64,000 bases of DNA from Quillaja saponaria (Eukaryota > Streptophyta > Magnoliopsida > Fabales > Quillajaceae), in contig CM055613.1 in the NCBI GenBank assembly GCA_029379385.1, positions 23,223,652 to 23,287,651 of the forward strand, in the 5' to 3' direction. Made by a program: the position numbers and the translations under genes. The stretch's first letter is position 1. Each line of letters starts with the position of its first letter. Shown one piece after another: positions 11,057 to 22,097 of the stretch. Under the pieces are notes generated by a model. That model searched no databases and was not told the DNA's origin. It saw only the letters and a list, made by a program, of their open reading frames with translations.

Positions 11057-14000
11057 TTGATAAACTATGCAGTTGACGAAAGTCAAAATCAACAACGCCA
11101 AATTTGGAGAAGGGAAAGGAGGGCTAGACGACAATTAATGACTATAGAGCAAAGCGAAATAGCACTTTCTAGACATCATTCAAACTACCAGTCTATAAGA
11201 CAAAGTAATGTTGAATGGAATTATGTAAATAATAATCTTGATGCATCCGGTGGTGCAGCAGATGTACTTGATTCAATGATTGTCAATGAAACAAGTGGGA
11301 TATTAAGATTCAATCAAGTTAAAAGAATAGCCGTACAATAAGAATACAACATGCACATGGTGAGTAGACTTATATTTTTAATTAATATTACTACTAATCT
11401 TTGTATATATGTTTACATAGATTACAATTACATTTGTAACTTTTTAAAACTACATAATTTCAAATACAATATATATAGCTTTTTAGATAAAAAAAAAAAA
11501 ACTAATATTCTGTTAACTTTTAGAATCGGAGAATGCATCAAGTAATGTTCATATACAAAAGTGTCTATCTCCAAACCAAAATAGAATGCGCAATAGGAGA
11601 TTCCATAATTGTGTAAGAGACTGCCAAGAGAGTATGGGATTCACGAGACATCTTCTTCCACCTCCAAGAACATGTATACATTGTGGTGTATTGCCTTCTA
11701 CATCATGAATCATCAAATATGTGTTGTTCCAATGGACGAATTTTATTACCAACAATCCCTTCTCCCTTAGAGTTGTTAAACATTTACAAAGATCAAAGTG
11801 CAGAGGGTATACATTTTAGACACAACATTCGTAACTACAATCATGCTATGTCATTCACATCAATAGGAGTTCATTTGGATGAAAATTTGGCATTATCAAG
11901 AAATGGCGTGTATACATTTCGTGCACAAGATGTAATATGTCACAGGATTGGTGGATTGTTACCAATTGAAGAACAAAGACCTCAATTTCTACAATTATAC
12001 ATTTATGACACTGATCATGAGGTAGAAAATCAAATGGCTGAGAATAATACAATAGACGCTAACTTGGTGCATAAAATCAAGCAAGTTTTGGATATGCATA
12101 ACCCTTTTATACATGTATTTCGTCAATTGGCTCAACGGAATGATATACATGATTGTCAACTAATTATTAGAGAATGACCTCAAAATCAACCTTAATGTAA
12201 CTTGTCAACATCATTTGAAGTTGCAGCAATTATTGTTGGAGCTGAGGAAGCAGGTCAACTACATGGAAGAGATATTATTGTTCAAACAGTAACTGGTAGA
12301 ATTATGAATGTCTCAGAGTTAGCTGGTTATTATGATCCGCTCCAATATCCATTGTTGTTACCATGTGGAACTTATGGATGGGATGCAAATACTCGGAATA
12401 TTAATGGTACCAAGATTACATGTTGTGACTATTATTCATACATGTTACAGATACCTTAATCAAAACTACCATTGGATAGTTACAAATTTAATTTGATTTA
12501 ATTTGATTAAATTATGATTAATCAATATTATATTTACTGTTAGACGAGAGATGACAATGAGCCAGTTCTTCTTCAAGGAGGATGATTGCTCCAACAATAT
12601 GTGGTCGATAATTATGTCAAGATTGAGACACAAAAACTAAGATGGTTGCGCTCAAATCAAAGTAATATTCGTGAAGAAATACGACAAGGACTTCATGATG
12701 CATTAGATGCTAGGGACAGACAATGCCAGCATCTAATACAAGTTTGGATATTGATCCTTTACATATCTACCATATTTTTTTTTTACATAGTAAATTAACC
12801 ATAATGTCGATTATTAAATAGGAAATGTGGGACGCAAAACAATATTGCCTTCTTCTTTTGTTGGAAGTCCACATGACATGTATCAAAGATATCTAGCTGC
12901 AATGGCTTTAGTTCAACATTTTGGAAAGCCAGATCTATTTCTCACTATGACATGCAACCCAGCATGGGAAGAAATACAAAGCTTACTTCTCACTGGCCTA
13001 AGTGGCTCAAGATCGACCAGACTTGCTTACAAAAGTTTTTCACTCAAAATTTAATGATTTTAAAGATGATATAGTAACCAAATGAGTATTAGGAGAAGTC
13101 ATTGCTTATGCATATGTGATTGAGTTTCAAAAGAGATGACTTCCTCATGCACACATGTTGGTAATTCTTGGAGAAGATGATAAGTTGAATACTTCAAATC
13201 ATTATAACAGAGTTGTAAAAGCAGAAATACCAAATCAGGTTGAACAACTTGAATTATATAATGTTGTTTTGAAATCAATGATACATGGTCCATGTGGCCT
13301 ACAAAATACACGATGTCCCTAAATGAAGAATGGACGTTGCAAAAGAAACTATCCAAAACCATTTGCTCAAGTAACATTGTAGGGAAATGATTCTTACCCA
13401 ATTTATCAAAGGCGAGATCTTGGACCTATTCCACTTGATCATCACAGAAATGTAATCATTGATAATAGTTTGGTGGTTCCATATAATCCTTGGCTACTTC
13501 TAAAATATGATTGTCATATTAATGTTGAGATTTGTAACAATATGAAGAGTATAAAATATTTGTACAAATATATCCACAAAGACCCATACCATGTTTCTAT
13601 TGAAGTACGTTCAGAATCAGATGTTGATGAGATTAAATAATTGTTAGATGCGAGATATCTTTGTCCAACAGAGGCATTATGGACAATTTATAAGTTTCCA
13701 ATGAGTAAAATGTATCCATTTGTGGAAAGGCTTGTTGTTCATCATCCTAACATGCAACGAATACGCTACATTACAGGGCACATAATTTTAGATGTACTTG
13801 TGGATGAACAAAACTCGAGAACAACACTTACAGAATTCTTTAGAATGAATCGTGAGGATCCAGAAGCAAGATAATACTTATATTCTGAGGTTCCACAGTA
13901 TTATAGATGGGATGATAGTGCACATCAGTGGAAAAAAAGGAGAAATCGACTTAAGGTGATAGGTCGGATATATTCTGTGTCACCAACGAACGAAAAAACA

Positions 14001-14144
14001 TTCTTCCTACGTGTTCTTCTTCTCCATAAGAGAGGGCCAATAAATTTTGATGACTTATTAACTTATGGAAAAACTTTGTACCCTTCTTACAAGCAATCCG
14101 TAGAGCAACATGATTTATTAGATAATGATGGAAGCATTAGATAA
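11057..14144 (+). pseudogene. Helitron Rep (HUH nickase) portion, degraded
   Basis: Several open pieces on the plus strand, in changing frames, together match the N-terminal and Rep parts of plant RepHel proteins. A basic N-terminus (about 11057-11340) is followed by a CCSNGRI zinc-finger-like section (11700-12180), then by the conserved blocks NVSELAGYYDPLQYPLLL, SFVGSPHDMYQRYLAAMAL and FGKPDLFLTMTCNP. The HUH motif is HAH at 13146-13154, and the catalytic-tyrosine block reads KYLYKYIHKD around 13553-13582. In the intact family the enzyme nicks single strands to start rolling-circle transposition. Here a TGA at 13137-13139 sits just before the HUH motif, and further stops and shifts occur at about 12175, 13318 and 13638. 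The gene is dead as read. Confidence 0.85.
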
Positions 14145-14159
14145 TGCACGCTTGAAGCT

Positions 14160-15799
14160 GTGTCTTTCCATATACCGGCTGCTTTAAGAAGACTGTTTAT
14201 CACAATATTGATATATTGTCAACCATCTGAAGTGCGTACATTATGGAATGACTTTCACATAAGCATGATGGAAGATTATCCATCATCAAGTACCACAAGT
14301 AGTGTTGTAGTTGAAAATAAGTTGTTAAGAGACTTAAAATTCTTATTACAACAACATGGAAAGAAAATTACTGACTATGATTTTCCAATAGCATCTGATG
14401 ATGGTCATGATGAAAATGAAGTTCCTAGAATTATACAAGAAGAGTTTTTTATCCAAATACCACAAGAAAATCTAAATGCAGTGGAAAACTAAATGAGAGT
14501 CAAAAAATTGTGTATGACAAAGTTATATCTGTCGTTGAAGAACAGAGAAGTGCTTTATTTTTTATTGATGGTCCTGGAGGAACAGGAAAGACTTATTTGT
14601 ATCATGCAATCTTAGCTTCTTTAAGGAGTAAAGATATGATTGCATTAGCAACAGCAACATCTGGTATAGCTGCCACAATAATGCCAAGCGGAAGAACTAC
14701 ACATTCAAGATTCAAAATACCATTAAATCCTGATGCGGCTTCCATGTGTTCCATTAAGAAGCAATCAGATTTGACAGAATTACTTTGAAGGATATCAGTT
14801 ATCATATGGGATGAAGCTACCATGGCCTATCGATATGCTTTTGAAGCTCTTGATAGAACTTTAAGAGATATTACTGACGACAATTCACCATTTAGGGGAA
14901 AGATAATCATTTTTGGAGGAGATTTTCGTCAAATACTGTCTGTTGTACCTAATGGAACAAAATCTCAAACAGTGAATGCTTCATTAAAAAAATCTTTTTT
15001 ATGGAAGCACTTTCAAGTTTTGAGATTGATAAAAAATATGAGATCTAGAACTGATGAAACTTTCTTTATGTTTATCCATGGAGTTGGTGATGGGATGGAG
15101 CGACCAATATTAGAGGATTTTATAAAAATTCCTTCTTCAATTGCAGTACCATGGGTCGGTGAAGAGTCAATTTATCAATTAATTGATAAGATATATCCCA
15201 TATTAGATGAACATGTAAATGATCCCTCATATATGGAGAACCGAGCAATTCTGACTCTCACTAATGATGAGGTAGAGAAATTAAATGACAAGATCATCAA
15301 CAAATTTTCAGGTGAAGAGTTTTTATTATATTCATTTGATTCAGTTGAAGAAGATTCACGCAATCTTTACCAACAGGAATATCTAAACTCGATATCACCT
15401 GGTGGCCTTCCACCACATGTTTTAAAATTGAAGAAGGGTGCACCAATTATGCTTTTGAGAAATATAGACCCTAAAACAGGTTTATGCAATGGCACAAGAT
15501 TGTTATGTTGTGGAGTTCTACAAAATGTCATTAATTCATAAATTTTAATTAGATAGTTTGCAGGAACAAGAGTGTTTCTTCCACGAATTCCTTTAAAACC
15601 ACCAGAGAGTGTTAAACTCCCTTTTCAAATGATAAGGAAACAATTTCCTATTAGATTGAGTTTTGCCATAACTATAAACAAGTGTCAAGGACAAACAATA
15701 CTAAATGTTGGTATTTTTCTCCTTGATCACGTTTTTAGTCATGGCCAGCTGTATGTTGCACTTTCAAGAGGAGTGTTAATATCAACAACTCGAATTTGA
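14160..15799 (+). pseudogene. Helitron PIF1-like helicase portion, degraded
   Basis: This continues the Rep part and encodes a PIF1-family superfamily 1 helicase. The Walker A motif GPGGTGKT is at 14570-14593, Walker B reads IIWDEATM at about 14805-14825, FGGDFRQIL follows at about 14915, and the C-terminal blocks [12 protein letters not shown] and YVALSRG are near 15662-15770. An in-frame TGA at 14786-14788 separates Walker A from Walker B. A second break at about 15540 precedes the last block, where a short intron may have been. The 239-residue middle section (14822-15541) is open. Orientation and order match the Rep portion, so they were one gene. Confidence 0.88.
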
Positions 15800-16389
15800 G
15801 TAAAAAGGAAAAATGGATGATACTGATGACATTTTTACACGCAATGTTATTTATCGAGAAGTGCTTAACTCATAAAAGTAACATGAATTTGGTGAAGTAC
15901 AAAATGCATATGGCAGCAATGTGGATACATTAAATTTAATGTTTATTGATTCCAAGACATGTGTAAATATTTTTCTTACATAAATATGATAACGCTTCAT
16001 TGATGTATATATCTTAGGTTTTTCTTTAGTATTACAAGAATGTATATGATTTTGAATATGGTTTCAAGTTCATAAATGGTTGTTTTAAATTGTTACCAAT
16101 TAAATGTTTTTATTACGTTAAATAGGTGTAAAATTTATAATATTTTTATTTGTTTGGATGTTATGATGACTTACAATTATGAGATAGTTTCTATATATTT
16201 ACCAATAAGGTATGTGAAAATGATGAATACTATATGTGCCATTATAAAATAATAGTTTTAAAATATTATTAAAATTGATTATGTTTAGGAAATTTTATCG
16301 TGAGATTTTCAATTCAATATAATGGATCATATCATGCTTGATCAAAAATCATAATCGCCATTGGAATGCGAAATGTACGTGTCTACCAA

Positions 16390-17490
16390 GCATAAGATGT
16401 CAATTAGGAAAAAAAAATGACATCACAAATGAGATCATTAAGAGGTAAAAAATATATAGCATTTTATGTATACTGTTTACTTATAAATAATTCTCATATG
16501 TTCTTTTTGTCACATATTTTTACATTTTCAATCTTTATTGTTTGTTTAGACTTTCAAGAAATACTTGAAATATGTAAAGAGTTGAAATGCTTACGTACAA
16601 AAGATCGGCCTAATAATCAGATATCTCAATGCAGTAATCACATTCCTGTAAAGTTTACTATGATCATTTTAAATTTATTTTTGAATTTTGTACATTTTAT
16701 ACATAGTTACAAAATTACAATCAAGATCTAAGGGACGTATGGAAGAATGATCTGTTTATCCCTCGAACCATTGTGATGGAATGGAAATGTAGTATATATA
16801 ATTTTCTGACAATTTTAGTTATAATACATGCATAGATATTTTTATTTATATTAAAGTAAAATTTTCACTTCACAGGTTCGACAATTCAAGTTATTTAGGT
16901 TTGGTTGGAAATTCTCAATCAAAGTTGATTCAAGACAATTATGGAAAATTGTTAATAAAGAATTAAAAAGTCAAATGAAGATAAGGTAATCTCTTCAGTT
17001 ATATTTCAATCATCAAATAAAATGAACATGAATATTCATTTTAATTATAAAAAAATGTTATTAACAGGAAAGCAGCAACCACTACTTTTGAATGTGATAT
17101 AACAACTGTAAGTATTATTAATAAACTAACTAAAAATATTTAGTTTCATACTGTTATATATATAGTATTGATTATTGTATGCAGGTTGGGATAAACTATC
17201 GCAAGTATGAATCACAAAGGCCTTGGCTTAAACAAAACAGGTAAGAGAAATATGATTGATAATAGTTAAGTTTATCATAATCAAATAATGTTGTTTTAAA
17301 CGTGACTAAACAGAAATTCAACATTAGCACAATTGAAGAAAGATGAACAGAAAATGTATGTAATAATATGTTGCAATTATATTCATACCTAAGGGTTTAC
17401 ATACAAATCAATAATATTATTTATTTTGTATAACTTAGGCACAAGAAGATTGCAAAAGAGGAAATTTGTACCTTCCAGGTAAATTATATA
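16390..17490 (+). other. Unrecognised multi-exon module inside the Helitron
   Basis: A run of short open segments has well-formed GT-AG borders and compatible phases. One segment, about 16550-16645, reads QEILEICKELKCLRTKD; another, about 16740-16790, reads NDLFIPRTIVMEWK. Exons follow at about 16877-16985 (VRQFKLFRFGWKFSIKV), 17068-17107 (KAATTTFECDITT), 17185-17240 (VGINYRKYESQRPWLK), 17312-17356 and 17439-17479. The piece after that meets a stop almost at once. This looks like part of a spliced gene carried by the Helitron. I do not recognise the family; I compared it in mind with the RPA-like genes some plant Helitrons carry and saw no convincing match. Confidence 0.4.
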
Positions 17491-18034
17491 ATAATTTATC
17501 AGTGTGGATTTATTTTACATTTAAATCTCATAATATATTAAACACACAATATTTCATCACTCTTATATATTTTTGTAGTTTTTCAAGTGTTAAGAGTTTA
17601 TCAATATAGAGATGTATAGGGAACTAAACCTCATAATCACAAGGTATATATGATAACATAAATTTCATAGATTATTTTATGGTAATAAATTTTTATATTT
17701 TTTTGTGTGGTTATATTGGTGCATGGCAGAACATTAAGGACTACAAAATACAGACAAATGCGACAAACTGAATCTCTCATGAAAAAAAAAATGATTATAG
17801 CAAATCAAATACATATTTGGATTTTTTTTTTCTTTTTTTTGAAAGAAATTGGAGCATAGTATTGTCAAAACATATATGTCTACTGTATTTATATTAAGAA
17901 AATCAGTTAAATAGATGACCTTTTGTTTCAAAAATGACCTTTCACCTTCCTTTTATTTTTAGTTTTCATAATCAAAACCTCATATGCTTTTTTATATATA
18001 TATTTTAGGAGACAAATGTAAATATCTTTTTAAA

Positions 18035-18260
18035 TTACAAGCATCCACAAAGGGTTTTTTGGGGAAAAAATGTTAAATTCTTTAATAATACCAGCATCAT
18101 CGCGCATGCTCAGATTCTTTTTATTTTTGGAGAAAATGTTAAATTCTTTAATACTAGCATCCTCGCACTTGCTTAGAGGCTTTTTTCTTTTTTAAGAGAA
18201 ACTAGCATCCTTACACGCGCTCTCGCCCGTGCTCATATGCTTTTTTCTTTTTTAAGCAAA
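18035..18260. repeat. Array of reversed Helitron-end-like units
   Basis: Three or four diverged units each begin with words like ctagcatcctcgca or ccagcatcatcgcg and continue with a GC-rich stretch, a T-rich tract and aaatgttaaattcttt. Read on the minus strand, each resembles the hairpin-CTAG terminus at 18520-18549. The array therefore looks like repeated, inverted copies of the element's own 3' end. Confidence 0.6.
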
Positions 18261-18553
18261 ATGTATAAAATTCTTTCCAGCACATATTTTTGTCCCAGTG
18301 TATTCTTCTAGGAATGTACTCATCTATCAGGATTTATGTTCTTCACACTCGTGCGCGTCAGCTCTTAGAAAAGAAAAAAATGTCTAAGCACGCGCACAAG
18401 TGTTCTGAAGAACATAAATCCTGATAGATGAGTACATTCCTAGAAGAATACACTAGGACAAAAATATGTGATGAAATTTTTTTTATACATTTCGCTTTAA
18501 AAAGAAAAAAGCATCTGAGCACGCGCGAGAGCGCATGCGAGGATGCTAGTTTA
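18195..18553. repeat. Large palindrome at the Helitron 3' end, arms about 165 bp
   Basis: The left arm (about 18195-18362) is the near-perfect reverse complement of the right arm (about 18378-18553). For example, ggaatgtactcatctatc on the left is matched by gatagatgagtacattcc on the right. The loop is about 14 bp of A-rich sequence. The right arm ends with the CTAG terminus of the Helitron, so the terminus exists in both orientations. Confidence 0.9.
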
Positions 18554-18559
18554 GTCTTT

Positions 18560-19789
18560 AAGTCCATAATAGCCTGAAATAGTTCATTCAATCACATTGC
18601 ATGAAATAAAAATATTTAAAAGATTATTTATTCGAGTTTTGGATTTTTAAAAATTAAGGTTTTCCTATTTATTTAGTGCTCCCACTAGGATTAATAATCT
18701 TATACTTAATTAGATTCCAAAATTCTAATTCAACTATAACTTAATCCCATGTAGGAAACTAAAACTAATTAGAAATCTCATGTTCTAATTTGATTCCAAA
18801 TCTTCAACTAGATTAGGGTTCTTTACCCTAAAATTTAAGAATTTAACATTTGTCCAATAAGTTCCCTAACTCCTAAAATTTAGAACTTTAAATCTTAATA
18901 GGATTTCAACAGAAATAGGTATAGGATAACTTTGAAAACTAATCAAATTTGAATTCTTAAAAATTCTTGTTTGAATCTAATTCAAAATTTATGAAATCTA
19001 ATATAAATCATATTCAAATTTTAAAGAAAAAAAAAAAGAGTCTAACTCCTTTTTTTAAGAAATAAATTCCTTCTTCTTTTTCTTTTTCTTTTTTTAAGTT
19101 AAGAGAGTGTAACTCAACTTTTTCAAGAAATCAAGATTAAATCAAATAAAATTTTTAAAACATTCATATAGAATCCAATTCTAATATATTTTGTAACTTA
19201 TTTAATTTAATTTAAAATTTAAAAAAATACTAATTGAATCACATTCAACCTCTTTTAAGAAAATGAAATTAATTCAAATACTAATATTCTTGAAACAAGG
19301 TTCATTTGAATTAAACTTCAAAGAAATCAATTTTAATCATATTAAAATATTTTAAATAAATAATTATCCAATTAAAATTCTAAATATAAAAATTAATTTT
19401 AAAATAAAACAATTCTTATTTTATCTCAATTAGGATTCTATTAATTTTTGTGTTACTACAGTAAAACTAGAACTCATCGAATTTTAATGTTACTAAAATA
19501 AAAATAAAATAACTCTTATTTTACTTTGATTAGAATTCTAAAATAATAATAATAATAATAAATTCAAAGGTTGTTTCTGGTCACTTGGCGTTGCACCGAG
19601 TTATCCGAAAGAAAAAAAAGATGAGAGTTATCCCTTCCTTCTTTTTCTAAATAATAAATAAATAATATTTATAAATATCACAGGTCTCCTGGTCCTGGAC
19701 TGTGGGTACATTACAATTACAATTGGAGCTCTGATCAGCCTGAAGGTCCTCATTCTGGTATGTGTATTTTTTTCCTGTAATTTGATTCG
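18560..19789. other. AT-rich intergenic DNA and AFB gene upstream region
   Basis: No coding sequence recognised. The stretch 18640-19560 is rich in aattcaaatt-type words without clear units, and an (aat)n tract lies at about 19540-19562. The last 150 bp should contain the promoter and leader of the AFB gene; I could not fix a TATA box with confidence. Confidence 0.4.
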
Positions 19790-19804
19790 ATGAAGGTGGC
19801 GGCC

Positions 19805-22097
19805 ATGGCCATCTACTTTCCAGATGAGGTTTTGGAACAGATATTCGACTCCATCACTTCCAAACGAGACCGTAACAGTGTCTCGCAAGTCTGTAAGGGT
19901 TGGTACAAGGTCGAAAGGTTTTCCAGACGAAGGGTTTCTATAAGCAATTGCTATTCCCTTACACCGGATAGACTGATTGCCAGGTTTCCCAATCTCAGGG
20001 CTCTGCTTCTCAAGGGAAAGCCACGTTTCACGGAATTTAATCGGCTTCATCTTGACTGGGGTGGCTTTGTAAATCCATGGATTGAGGCCTTGGCTAAGAC
20101 TTGTCCCTTGCTCCAAGACCTTTGCTTGAAGCGTATGATTGTTTCCGACCAGAGCCTTAAACTTATTTCGCTTTCTTTCCCAAATTTCAAGTTTCTTACT
20201 TTGATTGGTTGCCATGGCTTCAGCACCATTGGTCTTACCTTTATTGCCGCTAATTGCAGGTTTTCTCTGCTCTGCTCCTACTTTCCATGACCCTATGTTT
20301 ATTCACCGCTCTAAACCCAAAAACACACACAGAAAGGAACAAGTTTGTTTTTTTTTATTTATTGCATAAATCAGCTTTAGTGGTGTTATATAATATAGAT
20401 GATAACGTGAATTGTCTCCGGTATTAATAAATATGATTATCTTTTCAATGCAAGTTATTTATTATTTGTTTTCCATTTGACAATCAGCATCATAAGGAAA
20501 AAAAAATATGGAATGTACACAACAGACACTGCATATGTCCAAATCCGTGTTACGTTACCGTATGTCTATCTGTCTATCTTTATGTTCAAAGAGCTTCTGT
20601 AGTTGTTTGTGTGTAGATACTAGATACTGTTGTCTAACGAGTAGACCACTCTATTGTCTTCTCATGAATTCTTCCAACTTGTTTGTGATTTGATATTATG
20701 TGTTTGATCATTGCTTTATTACTTGTAGATTTCTTGAGGTGTTGGACTTGCAAGAAAATGAGCTTCAACATTACTTGAGAGATTGGCTTAGTTGTTTTCC
20801 TGAGAGCTGCACGTCACTTGTGTGTCTGAATTTTGCATGTTTCAAAGGACAAGTGAACTTGCTGTCCCTTGAGAGACTAGTGGCTAGATGTCCCAATCTC
20901 AGGACTCTGAGGTTAAACAAACTAGTGCGATTTAATTCACTGCAGAGAATCCTGGCCCGAGCACCTCAACTTGTGGATTTGGGAATTGGGTCTTTTGTAC
21001 AGAATTTACACTCCGAGTCTTTCATTAACATGTGCAACACTGTCTTCAACTGTAAATCACTTCGGGCTCTATCCGGTATATTGGAGGTTGCTCCTCAGTG
21101 CCTACCTGCTTTATATCAGATCTGCTTCAATCTGAATTTTTTGAACCTAAGCCACACTCCTGAACTTCAGTGTACTCAGTTCTCCAGTCTAGTTTGCCGC
21201 TGCCCAAATCTTCAACGCCTATGGGTTTAATTCTTTCCTAATTCCAATCTTTTACATAATCCTTTTTTCAGATTAATTAACTTTATTTCAAAAGAGAACT
21301 GACATTCCCTCCTATAACAACTGTAGGTCCTGGATTCTATAGAAGATACGGGGCTACAAATTGTAGCTTCTACATGCAAGAAACTGCAAGAGCTGAAGGT
21401 ATTCCCATCTGAGCTTATTGGGACTGGTTATTCTCCAGTTACAGAAGAAGGGCTGGTTGCTATATCCATGGCCTGCCCAAATCTTCACTCTTTGGTGTAC
21501 TATTGCCATCAGATGACAAATGCTGCTCTGATAACTGTTGCTAAGCATTGCCCCAATCTCACTTGCTTCAGATTATGCATCCTTCATTCAAAGAAGCCTG
21601 ATCACATCACTTTAGAACCGTTAGATGAAGGTTTTGGAGCTGTTGTTCAGTCATGCAAAAGTCTAAGGAGGCTATCGCTCTCTGGCCTTTTAACAGATCA
21701 GGTTTTCCTTTATGTTGGCATGTATGCGGAACAGCTAGAGACACTTTCCGTTGCATTTGCTGGAGAAAGTCCCAAAGCAATGGATTATGTATTAAATGGT
21801 TGTAGAAACCTAAGGAAGTTGGAGATCAGAAATTGTCCCTTTGGTGATGCTATTTTACAAGCAAATGCAAGCAAGTTTGAGACACTGAAATTCCTTTGGA
21901 TGTCCTCCTGTGAAATTACTTTGGGAGGTTGTAAAGCATTAGTCAAGAAGGTGCCTTTTCTAAATGTAGAAATAATAGACGAAATGGAGCGGATGATAGA
22001 GAACCCCGGTGACTCCTTCAAGGTTGATAGAATGTATGTTAGCCGCGCACGAGATGGGTCTCGAAAAGATGCACCCGGATATATTTGGACTTTGTAA
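19805..22097 (+). CDS. Auxin receptor F-box protein, TIR1/AFB family (AFB2/3-like)
   Basis: Three exons, 19805-20259, 20729-21224 and 21327-22097, join in phase across GT-AG introns of 469 and 102 bp to give 573 aa, the usual family length. Residues 1-45 form the F-box ([15 protein letters not shown]) that docks to SKP1; the remainder is the leucine-rich-repeat solenoid. Family members bind auxin and Aux/IAA repressors in SCF ubiquitin ligases in the nucleus. Conserved pocket elements include FRLCIL (the arginine matching TIR1 R403) and [11 protein letters not shown] (the serine matching S438). The C-terminus DAPGYIWTL resembles AFB2/AFB3 ends. Oddity: the loop reads GKPRFTEFN, so the position of TIR1 His78 is arginine, as recalled for the AFB4/5 class. 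An in-frame ATG at 19790 would add five residues; 19805 aligns better. It could instead belong to the AFB6 clade of many woody dicots. No stop or frameshift was seen. Confidence 0.92.

Larger units (their letters stand above)
6802..18549 (+). mobile_element. Helitron, probable full-length 11.7 kb, degraded, with captured gene fragments
   Basis: The left end TCTCTACTATTATAAAAGCC, preceded by A, matches the typical 5' terminus of plant Helitrons. The right end is a hairpin (GCACGCGC-GAGA-GCGCATGC, one mismatch) followed about 7 bp later by CTAG at 18546-18549 and then T. This is the canonical Helitron 3' structure, and A/T flanks fit insertion between A and T without target duplication. Between the ends lies a Rep-helicase pseudogene in the expected orientation (11057-15799). 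Near the left end are pieces of a patellin, a phospholipase D and an HMG-box gene, and on the right an unidentified multi-exon module. A hairpin at 6817-6847 close to the 5' end is unusual for canonical Helitrons. That the two ends belong to one element is inferred from the single Rep-helicase gene between them. Confidence 0.65.

Noticed and set aside
19628..20229. Long minus-strand frames over the AFB gene's first exon
   Set aside because: They lie opposite a well-conserved coding exon and have no family resemblance.
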